64,000 nt of DNA, from positions 17,916,444-17,980,443 of the forward strand of contig OX352765.1 of the NCBI GenBank assembly GCA_947095585.1, written 5' to 3'. Each line of letters starts with the position of its first letter. The stretch's first letter is position 1. A model generated the notes under the pieces. It searched no databases. It was not told the origin of the DNA and saw only the letters and a program-made list of their open reading frames with translations. Positions 55,307 to 62,985 of this stretch are shown here, piece after piece. The stretch is from Nephrocerus scutellatus (taxonomy: Eukaryota > Arthropoda > Insecta > Diptera > Pipunculidae). Both the position numbers and the translations under genes were made by a program.

Positions 55307-56255
55307 TACAAAGGGTTTTTCAATAACGGCATAACAATTTAGTCTTTAAATAAAACACAGAACAATTAAGATATAGGACTGAAATATTTATTTTAGCTAT
55401 AGAACACATGTTGAGTTTAAGTATTCACATTAAATAACTACTGCGAGCACGTTTGCAAATATCGATTCACCATTCTACCACACATATCGGCCGGAACGTT
55501 AGCAATTTCTCGTTGGATATAGCTGCTGAGTTGGCTTGTTGGCATAAACCAACAACTTAACATAACCCGATAAAAATAAATCAAACGGCCTTAAATAGCA
55601 TTAGCGAGCTGGCCATTCGACCGGACCATTTCTTGAGATTAAACGATCATCGAACTTCCCTTTCATCGCTGAAGATGCTTTTTCGATGAAATTCAGGATT
55701 TTCTTCACACTTTTGCAGAACCAAATCGAAGAAGTTTCGACGCTTTAAAAGATTTAAAAGAGGCTTCAGTTCTTGAGTAAGTGTGATCTTATAAGAGTTG
55801 CGTAAGGATCGCAATATTCGCCACAACGTGGATTGAGAGATTTCCAATTCCTGTGAAAGGCGTGCGAGCGACTGATTTGGTTCATTTTGAACTGAAGCAC
55901 TTACGGCTGCGATATTTGCGGTATTTCGACCGGTGCGTTGTCTCACTGGCACAGGAACATTCAATAGTGAATATATTGACTCGAATTTATCCACTGTAGC
56001 ACGCAAAGCCTGTCTGGTTGGACGATTATTGCTACCGATTATTGTAGTAAGCGCTCTAAAAGGTTCCACCACAGACTCAGAAACTCGGTAGTAATTTGTA
56101 ATAATTTCCAAACGTTCTTCCTTCGTGAACCACACCACGATAAAAACTTAAATCTTGGCTGACGTTCCGGTATTAACAGATCATAAAAAAAAGTTCAAGG
56201 ATGCGTTTGTATTGAAATATAAAATTGTTATGTCCCTATTGAAAAACCCTTTTTA
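55307..56255 (-). mobile_element. Mariner-superfamily element 1, both terminal repeats present, internal deletion
   Basis: It is bounded by TA (55307-55308, 56254-56255) with inverted ends CAAAGGGTTTTTCAATA and AAAAGGGTTTTTCAATA plus a further CATAACAATTT block. A 163-codon minus-strand frame (55647-56138) is the N-terminus of a DUF4817-like transposase: MVWFTKEERLEIITNYYR, NNRPTRQALRATVDKFES, RTGRNTANIAAVSASVQN, LSQELEISQSTLWRIL, and KITLTQELKP, reaching IFSDE. The catalytic region after that is deleted. The C-terminal words RPFDLFLSGYVKLLVYANKP and NVPADMCGRMVNRYL follow at about 55460-55600 with breaks. It is the only transposase relic here with both ends, but its product would lack a catalytic core. 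Confidence 0.88.
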
Positions 56256-56388
56256 CCATGACGCCCAGAGTTTAGGGATGCCAAACTGGATGACATAGGC
56301 TCGAAATAGGGACCGGTGTAGAGATTTTTTGCAGGAGGCCAGGACCGGACCTCGGTTGTAGAGCCAAATATGATGATGATGAATGACT
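56256..56388 (+). mobile_element. RTE-like 3' end with ATG-repeat tail
   Basis: TGACGCCCAGAGTTTAGGG, CAAACTGGATGACATAGG, GGGACCGGTGTAGAG and GCAGGAGGCCAGGACCGGAC match the end of the 12.9-kb copy, closing with ATGATGATGA at about 56378. Its left edge lies directly against the terminal repeat of mariner-type element 1. Its right edge lies inside transposase 2. Confidence 0.82.
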
Positions 56389-56910
56389 TTTTCACTGCAA
56401 ATATTGCACCGAATTCGTGCATTTCATGTGGATTCTCCGTGCCCCAGAAACGCAAAGTTTGTTTATTTAAATAACCACTTTAAGTGGCAATGGGATTCGT
56501 CGCTCATTGTAATTCTGGATACGAAATCATCCTCTTCTCGCACCAGGTTTAACAGAGCTTGGGTGTAAGTTAACCTCAGTTGATGGCCAGCAGGTAGCAA
56601 TTGGTGAACTGTTTGCACTTTGTAAGTGCACACTTTCAGGTCTTTCACCAAAATTCGAGGCAACGAACGTTTGCTTATGCCAAATTGAGTGCATCGTTGT
56701 CTCCTCGACGTTTGTTGACTCTTTTGAACGCCCTCGGCCACAGCAGCGATATTCTCGGTCGAGCGAGCAATACGCGGCCGCCCACTTCTTGCGACATCTC
56801 TAGTAGACTCGGTTTGCATGACACACTCAACGACTCACTCACACTACAATGAAAACGACGACGAAATTCACGCTGCGTTAAACCAGCAGACCGGAAATTG
56901 GTCAAAGAAG
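56389..56910 (-). mobile_element. Mariner-superfamily transposase relic 2
   Basis: The minus strand encodes REFRRRFHCSVS (a decayed N-terminal DUF4817-like part, shifted), then a 118-codon frame (56463-56819): TRDVARSGRPRIARSTENIA, AVAEGVQ, GISKRSLPRILVKDLKV, TYTQALLNLVREEDDF, ITMSDESHCHL. This holds the HTH region and the first catalytic SDE motif. It continues after a stop as FLGHGESTHEMHEFGAIFAV and is then cut by the RTE 3' end at 56388. The remainder of the catalytic domain is not found. It is a different subfamily from element 1. Confidence 0.82.
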
Positions 56911-57044
56911 CAGAAAAATTCCGCGTCCATCAGGTGTGTATCGCCTCATTGCGTGTTGTCGCCTAATTCTCTGTTTGTCTACAACATAAATGTCAACGGC
57001 ATTTGACGCCATTTTCAAAAATTATGGCACATTCACATTATGAC

Positions 57045-57370
57045 ATATCCACACCTTGTATCAAGAAGAGCGTAGGCGACAAGAATGACCCTTGTGGCAG
57101 GTCAGCATTGATTCTATGCGAAGCTGAAGAAACTCCATTCAAAACAACTTTAATTTTGCGGTTCAATAAATAATCCTCAATCCACGGAGACATTCATTTC
57201 ATTCTCTATTAAGCCTTTGAGATATGAAAGGATTCAACGCTTGATTCTCCTAGATTTTCAATGCTTCGCTCCCAACAATAAGTCATGCACGTCATGAGTT
57301 TCATTCCTAGCCAAATAGTTGACGTGATAAGTTGTGAAGCTTCATCACCATTACTGTTGGAAAAGCAGGT
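57045..57370 (-). mobile_element. Jockey/CR1-like RT scrap, second copy of the 0.7-kb subfamily
   Basis: The minus strand reads MKLMTCMTYCWERSIENLGE, then ISKA (remnant of IAKAFD), WIEDYLLNRKIKVVLNGVSSA and INADLPQGSFLSPTLFLI. These are the same words, in the same order, as MTCMTHCLERSIENLGE and IEDYLWNREIKVVLNG at 1097-1300. About 70 bp after IAKA are deleted and the FADD box is absent. Confidence 0.82.
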
Positions 57371-57539
57371 TGACCAATCATATGAGCTATAAAATTGGTT
57401 CAGGAGCTCGCAGTTAGCATTTTTGGTAAGGTTATTGATCAGTTGTATCGGGATTACGACGAGTTGGTGAGGAGATTAATACCTATCTGTGAATACGAAT
57501 ACGAAAAGGTCAACCAAGTACCATTGTGGACGTTTAAAT

Positions 57540-57690
57540 CGTCCAAGATTACCAATTGCGATGTTTTCGACACTTCGACAACCGGGAGTGGATATTTCAA
57601 AAGGACTTTATACCAGCCCATAGGACAAACACAGCACAAGAATCCGCAGAATGGCCGCCTTGCTCACCAGGTATGAGTCTGACGAACTCA
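57540..57690 (+). mobile_element. Tc1/mariner-type transposase scrap
   Basis: The plus strand reads DNREWIFQKDFIPAHRTNT, AQESAEWPPCSPG, resembling the WxFQQDxAPAHxAxxTQ...WPPxSPDLNPLD block around the second catalytic Asp. About 15 residues between TQ and WPP are missing. It runs head-on into relic 3 on the other strand. The open frame upstream to 57395 is not recognised. Confidence 0.6.
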
Positions 57691-58115
57691 CTTAGGATCC
57701 ATAAAAGTTTAGAGGGGACGCCACTATTGCATGATAATTTGCATAACGCGGAAATTATGCCGGCAATTACCATTTCGATGTTTGTTCTGAGGTCTTCTAA
57801 AGCATCTACATTATTTTCATAGACCTTGGGCTTGACATAGCCCCAAAGAAGAATGTCTAGAGTTGTCAAATCATACGAATGGAGGCGGCTGTCAATTTCT
57901 AGAGATAACACGGTCATCGAACATCGACTTCAAAAATTCTATTGGTTAGTTGGTTGTGTGGCATGTGGCGCCACTTTTTTGAAACCGTTTATGATCCAAG
58001 TCAACCTCTTCCAATGTATCCCCCCAAAAATAGTCAGTCAACATGGTCATGGGATTTCGTTGCCAACATCATTAAGAACATCTATGGGCTAATGAGCCCT
58101 CCAGTATGGAACCCG
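57691..58115 (-). mobile_element. Mariner-superfamily transposase relic 3, C-terminal half
   Basis: Read on the minus strand in several frames: LTDYFWGDTLEEVDLDHKRF, FQKSGATCHTTN (the FQQDGATCHT motif with the catalytic Asp replaced by Ser), FDDRVIS, SYDLTTLDILLWGYVKPKVY and EDLRTNIEMVIAGI. This is the core and C-terminus of the same transposase group as relics 1, 2 and 4. The N-terminal part lies at 58425-58765, separated by an inserted RTE 3' end and some unmatched sequence. Confidence 0.78.
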
Positions 58116-58189
58116 CCCGTCAATGTTTGTTGTCGTAAAAGAATTTTGTGAATGCTTGCTGAGACTTGCCCAATTTTGCGGCAACTTTG

Positions 58190-58412
58190 CTGATGAGCAA
58201 ACTACGCAATGCAATGGAATCCGTTATCTCAGGATGCTAGAAGAATGGGTCGTCCGAGAAATAGATAGCGCAGAACAGTTGAGGAGGAGTCACGGCAATT
58301 GGGGAAGAGTTGGAACGAGCTGAAGCTCATTGTCAGGAACCGCACGCGATAGCGCGTAGGCGTAGTAGAGGCCCTAGGACCCACAAGGGGATATAGGACA
58401 TAAGTAAGTAAG
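58190..58412 (+). mobile_element. RTE 3' end with (AAGT)n tail, inside transposase relic 3
   Basis: Almost every base from GCAAACTACGCAATGCAATGG to GGATATAGGACATAAG matches 34712-34920, the end of the RTE at 32.7 kb. The tail is AAGTAAGTAAGTG instead of AAGAAGAAG. It lies between the two halves of relic 3 in the opposite orientation, consistent with a severely 5'-truncated RTE insertion. Confidence 0.87.
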
Positions 58413-58424
58413 TGATAGTCGTTC

Positions 58425-58765
58425 GGTTCAGTTACCCATCTAAGTCCAAGGCCTTGTGCACAATTTGCCACAAACTGATTACAGGGATGCCCAACTCAGA
58501 GCGACAAATTTGGGACCTGACTTACACTTGCGGCTACAGCCGCAATATCTTTGTCTTTGTTGGCACAGGAACATAATGAAGTGCATAAATGTTGACTCAA
58601 ATTTCTCCACCAGACGTTCAGTTTTTCGTTAATCTGGACGAGTACCGAATATTGGTGCTATCGGAACCAAATGCGAAATTTCATAACAAATTTGGACAAT
58701 TCTCAAACGTTGTTGAAGCGTGTAGTTATCCACGATTAAATGGCATTTACAGAAGAGTTAAAATA
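58425..58765 (-). mobile_element. Mariner-superfamily transposase relic 3, N-terminal part
   Basis: Across frames the minus strand reads VDNYTLQQRLRIVQICYE, ISHLVPIAPIFGTRPD, KTERLVEKFEST, a degraded NVPVPxRQR region, DIAAVAAS and LGIPVISLWQIV. This is the DUF4817-like N-terminus and helix-turn-helix. It is shifted several times and stops where the RTE 3' end begins. Confidence 0.72.
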
Positions 58766-60045
58766 TCAAAAAGACGGGCAACCACACTTAACCCAAACCC
58801 CTATTGGTAAAATAGGGCGTCCCAATTGAAAATGAGTTTTGCAATTCGAGACATTCTCCATTTAAGTTCGACCAGTTGTTGTTTTTACCTGATAAGCATT
58901 CACTTGCAAATAAATCGGCTACAACAGGATGCCCCTTTTTTATTTACAACTATAAGTGTGATTGTTTCTAGGTCGGCATGCTTACAAAAGCTTAGTGTGC
59001 TACTTGTTACGTGCTAATCGATCGACTTCGAATATTACCATTGGCTTAAACTAAACTAAACTTCTACCACATAACAAAGTTTGGAAAAATTGCATCCCAA
59101 TTTTTTCCTTCGGGCTGTTGATTGTTGATGGCTGCTGGTATTTGCTGTCGGCCAAGAAAACAACCACAACGTAGTTTCCCTCCGGCCGGCGGCGTAGTAA
59201 TAATTTTATTATTACAGAGTGACTGCATACTCGTCTCGTCAAATTTGCTGGAACTTTTGAGGGCTTCACTTTCTACCGCTGAGACCACTTTGTGCCTTGT
59301 TTCAGTAGGGAATGATTGTAAATGAAATTGTGACAATAAAAGTTTCATCTGTGGGAGGGTGTGTGTGTGTGTGTGCTTGTGCGTGGCTGCGGCGCGCTGT
59401 CTGTGAATCGTCTGCTTAGGGTTGGTTGGCTGTCTGGTCGTCTGGCTGGCATATTGCGTTGTTTCATTTGGGGGATGTCTGCCTGGGATCTGGAATCTGA
59501 GATGTATTTATACATTTGAGTTGTCTGTACATACATATGTGGTGTGTGCGTTTGGTGTGCGCGGCTTCCAAAATTTCAATGTCAAATGTTCTACATAACT
59601 TTCCCTAAGTGAAGGAGGAGGGTTGGTTTCTTGTTTTTCGTTTTCGTTTCAATTTTCCTCATTTTTTATTATTTATTTAATGGTTGCAGCCAGACAAATG
59701 GTTGTTAGTATGATATTCACGCTTTCAGTTTGGTTGGGGTGGTGGTGGCGGTGGCCAAAGAAGCAAACTCTGATAAAAGAACAAAATAACAAAAACAACA
59801 ATGTTTCCCAATTCAGTAAGACGGGGGACTGACTGACTTTCCGACTAAATTCCAATCCTGAATTTAGTCGACAAGTCAGTCAGTCAGTTCTACAATTAAC
59901 GCAGTCTCTAAAGTAGTTAAATGGCGTATTTGTGAATTTTGAAGTGCACAAGGAAGAAGTTGGGCCAATGAGTCTGCTTGCGACACTGAATGTGAAAAAC
60001 TCCTTCAAATTGGCTGGTTGCTGCGATTAAAATGTTTGTGCCTGC
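58766..60045. other. Unassigned non-coding DNA
   Basis: No transposon coding motif. It contains a (GT)n run at 59359-59376 and a near-perfect hairpin at 59827-59885. Short frames at 59051-59348 overlap on both strands. Confidence 0.4.
59827..59885. repeat. 26-bp-arm hairpin with 7-nt loop
   Basis: Arms at 59827-59852 and 59860-59885 pair with 24 of 26 positions complementary; the loop is CAATCCT. The outer half of each arm is a GACT/AGTC tetranucleotide repeat, the inner half is GACTAAATTC. It could be a cruciform-prone repeat, the remnant of a small foldback element, or a transcribed hairpin. Confidence 0.85.
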
Positions 60046-60049
60046 CGTA

Positions 60050-60345
60050 TCTAGTATTCTTTGGATAGTTGCTATAGGTCAACGACGAGTTTTACGGCTG
60101 CAAGAATATATTGAACATTTTCAGTGTCGGTAACATGTGCCACTTCTTTACGAGGTTCTTAATATTCGTATTCATCTGAAACTTCGTCGGTTTCTTCATC
60201 TGAAATTCCAAAAATTCGGTTTCTGGCTAAAAATTCGGGTCATCGCCTTCATCGTCAAAATCGCTGAACTCGTGTTCAGTTTTTTCGTCCAACCACTGTT
60301 CTATTAGCTGGTCGGGACATAGAAAGGGTCATGTCGACGTTCTTT
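60050..60345 (-). mobile_element. Possible piggyBac-type transposase N-terminus (acidic), weak
   Basis: The minus strand gives IEQWLDEKTEHEFSDFDDEG, DDPNF, a stop, PETEF, then in another frame SDEETDEVSDEYEY. The acidic Asp/Glu-rich start with 'IE.WL.E..' recalls piggyBac-like transposases, but no catalytic region or TTAA-bounded end was found. It could equally be an unrelated acidic exon or chance. Confidence 0.3.
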
Positions 60346-60735
60346 TAGATCTATGAGTCATTTGGGAAATTGTACTTGACAAAACAATTTTGCTGGCATG
60401 TTGCTTAAAAGACACCATGAACATATAAATGTTACACTGAGGTGGTTGTTTATCAGACACATACCTTAACGCTGACGTGGTTGACTATTAGACACTCTCC
60501 TTCACACAACGATGCATACGCATGCCACGATCGCTCGCGTTAACAAACGAACCCTTGAGCATACGACAGAAAGGGACTGAGAACGTAAGATTCAAATTTT
60601 GAAAAATAACGACCCAACACAAGTATTTTGATATTGTAGTGTATGTCATACTACCACGTCAGGCGCAGAGGCTTAAGAGACTCTGTAGTACTAGCTTGTA
60701 GTTCTACGTTTGTAAGAAAACTATCATTTATAGAA
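60346..60735. other. Gap with a diverged direct repeat
   Basis: TGAGGTGGTTGTTTATCAGACAC (about 60438) and TGACGTGGTTGACTATTAGACAC (about 60474) are direct repeats 36 bp apart, and a reversed relative, TACCACGTCA, lies near 60653. Nothing else is recognised. Confidence 0.4.
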
Positions 60736-61028
60736 AAACTATGGCTCAGTGAATAAGAGCATGGCTTCTGAGCAAGAGGTGCGTGGTTCGAATCCCAGTA
60801 ACACCAAAAGTATTCTTCACGTCTCGCGAAAGTTTGACAAACGTCCGAAAATAATAACTTGTCACGAAAAGCTTCTCAATTCGCCGTTCGGATCCGGCAT
60901 TAAATTGTAGGTCCCTCCATTGGTGTGCAAAAATATCTATATATGCTCAACACAAATGGTTGCGAGGAGCTAGGCCTTGCACCGCAATGGTCTGTCGCGC
61001 CGAATATTATTATTATTATTATAATAAA
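60736..61028 (+). mobile_element. tRNA-derived SINE, copy 3, with (ATT)n tail
   Basis: CTATGGCTCAGTGAATAAG (A box), GCGTGGTTCGAATCCC (B box), AACACCAAAAGTATTCTTCACG, then a body CTCGCGAAAGTTTGACAAACG shared with copy 1. It ends in (ATT)n at about 61005-61022. This is the longest copy, about 290 bp, and best defines the family's length. Confidence 0.85.
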
Positions 61029-61284
61029 ACGTTCCCTATCAAAGAGTCTCGCTAAAACTACCAAAAGTATTCAGGCTGATGGCAATAAGAATAGAACTCG
61101 AATTCTATCAAGTTTTGTTATAGAATAATAACATAAATATGGAAAGCTCTTTCAAATTTGGTTGTCCAAAACGATCAAAGCGTGCCATATAAAAAAATGG
61201 CAATATTGTGCCACTTCGGAAACGTTGTGACTATCACACTTGTGAAAGAAACTCACTCCCTTATTTTACAGTACCAGTATTATA
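61029..61284. other. Short non-coding gap
   Basis: Nothing recognised. Confidence 0.3.
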
Positions 61285-61582
61285 AAGGGTGGTCCAACGA
61301 AAACGCACAATGTTAATTGTAAATAAAACAAAAAGTATTCAGCGAATTATCTTAATATTTTTTATTATGATAGAAGAATCTATGACAATTATGTGTGAAA
61401 CGAAATATCGGTGGCATACCTCCGATCCGATGGTCCATATTTTCAATGACTCTGAGACATGATTGATGTTTAATGTCGTTAATGTGCCAAATTATCTCAT
61501 CCATTAGGTCTTGAATTGTTCTTGGCTTATTGTCGTACACTTTTTCTTTTAAATATCCCCAAAGAAAGAAGTCCAACAGCAT
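61285..61582 (-). mobile_element. Mariner-superfamily transposase relic 4, C-terminus
   Basis: The minus strand reads LDFFLWGYLKEKVYDNKP, RTIQDLMDEIIWHINDIK, CLRVIENMDHRIGG, ending at a TAA near 61352, followed by a 3' non-coding part with CCTTTATAATAC near 61278. This is the end of the transposase whose N-terminus is at 62417-62985. The reading frame is open from the jockey sequence upstream. Confidence 0.85.
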
Positions 61583-61918
61583 ACGGGAGATTGGTTCGTT
61601 GGAGCCGTACATGGTGCGGTGTGTCGGTAGATGAAAGAGAGGCGGGCATCGTAGATTACAAGGGTTAGTATTAAAGAAAATTGAATTGTATTGAGACGCG
61701 CAATCGACAGAGCCTGAGAGGAGACGATGTATGAAAAGAATGTCAGCTATATCTCTGCGTTCTTCTAGAGTTTTTAAGTTTATGAGGTTGAGGCGGTCTT
61801 GGTCGGGAGGCAGTATAAGATGATTGTCCCAAGGTAGCCCTCGAAGAGCAAAACGGAGAAATCGACGTTGGATACTCTCGATTCTAGACACATGAACTTG
61901 ATGATATGTGGGGAGCAC
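61352..61918 (-). pseudogene. 188-codon chimeric frame: jockey RT C-terminus fused to transposase C-terminus
   Basis: Residues 1-112 or so are the end of a jockey RT (HQVHVSRIESIQRRFLRFAL, RGLPWDNHLILPP, NLINLKTLEERRDIADILF, THRTMYGSNEPISRML). From about residue 113 the same frame continues as the transposase tail (LDFFLWGYLKEKVYDNKP). The fusion point is near 61583. It arises because jockey sequence sits inside the transposase relic. There is no sign of expression; a Met at the start of the open stretch is probably incidental. It is the longest uninterrupted frame in the window. Confidence 0.85.
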
Positions 61919-62416
61919 GCTTGACTAGCGTACTCGAGGAGGGGACGGACAAATGTAATGTAGAGGGATCTGGTCACGTAAGGGTTGGAAAATTATTCTT
62001 TGGACAACCGTTTGACAAAGCCAAGTGATGAGTTGGCTTTGAGAATTATTTCATCAATATGAGAACGGAAGTTTAGTTCCGAGTCGCCGAGGTCTCGAGG
62101 TCTCGGAAAGATTGCACGCGGGATATGGGTTGACCGTGGAGAAGGTAATGTCTGGGAGCGGGCTTGTTGAACTTACGTTATAGGGTAATAGATTGGCATT
62201 TGGAGATATTGAGATCCAAGCAATTTTTTAGGCACGATGTGGAAAAATTGTCTAGGTCTTGTTGAAGGAGTTAGGAGTCTTGTGGGAAAGAAATGGGTTT
62301 GAAGAACTTGGTATCGTCAGCGTAAATTGAGATGGCGGAATGTTTGATGACACTATCGAGATCATTTATAGTTAAAATGAAGAGAAGGGGGCCTAGATGG
62401 CTGCCTTGTGGGACCC
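61583..62416 (-). mobile_element. Jockey-clade retrotransposon, 5'-truncated, inside transposase relic 4
   Basis: The minus strand starts at GVPQGSHLGPLLFILTIND, then IKHSAISIYADDTKFFKP with YADD at 62313-62324, LLQQDLDNFSTSCLKNCLDL, NISKCQSITL, DLGDSELNFRSHIDEI, NSSLGFVKRLSKE, YVTRSLYITFVRPLLEYAS, and the C-terminal end described for the chimeric frame. A handful of stops and shifts are present. Transposase sequence flanks both sides in the same orientation. About 100 residues of the transposase expected between the flanks are missing, so insertion came with, or was followed by, a deletion. Confidence 0.88.
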
Positions 62417-62985
62417 CTGCTTGTTAACGAATCCACTGCGGTGAAAGTGTGCCTCGTCGCTAAAGATGATTTTCTTTGTAAAGTCACCATTAACTTCTGT
62501 CTGTTCAACCAACCATTCGGCGTATTGACGACGCTTGAAATGGTCAGTAGGCTTCAGCTCTTGAGTCAATTGAACCTTGTAAGCGTGTAAATTCAAATCT
62601 TTATTCAAAATTCGCATTAGTGATGTTCGTGAGAGGTTCAATTGTTGGCACGACGACGAGTCGAGGTTGACGGATCTTCTGCCACACTATCGCGAAAAAC
62701 AGCAATGTTATCCGCAGAACGAACTGGGCGAGCATGCACAGGTGTTTTCACATTTCGTACAGACCCGGTTTGCTGAAATTTGCGCACAATTCTACCGATT
62801 GTGGACACAATTGGTGGATTATGCTGCGGTCCTAAGTCAATTCGGGAAACCGTCATCAATAAGAAATAATATTCCACAACATTCATGCTTACTAAGGATC
62901 GATCACCCTCTTGCTTCCTTACTACATCCTGACTCACATCACCCATCCTTACTACATTTGAATGCTTTTTAAAGTGATGCACAGC
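62417..62985 (-). mobile_element. Mariner-superfamily transposase relic 4, N-terminal half
   Basis: Two frames joined near 62640. The first (62638-62982) has PPIVSTIGRIVRKFQQTGSV, RNVKTPVHARPVRSADNIAV and EDPSTSTRRRA. The second (62393-62641) has MNLSRTSLMRILNKDLNLHA, YKVQLTQELKPTDHFKRRQY, FTKKIIFSDEAHFHRSGFV, NKQ. These are the DUF4817-like N-terminus, helix-turn-helix and first catalytic motif (SDEAHF, Asp intact). After NKQ the sequence turns into the jockey RT at about 62416. Confidence 0.87.
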
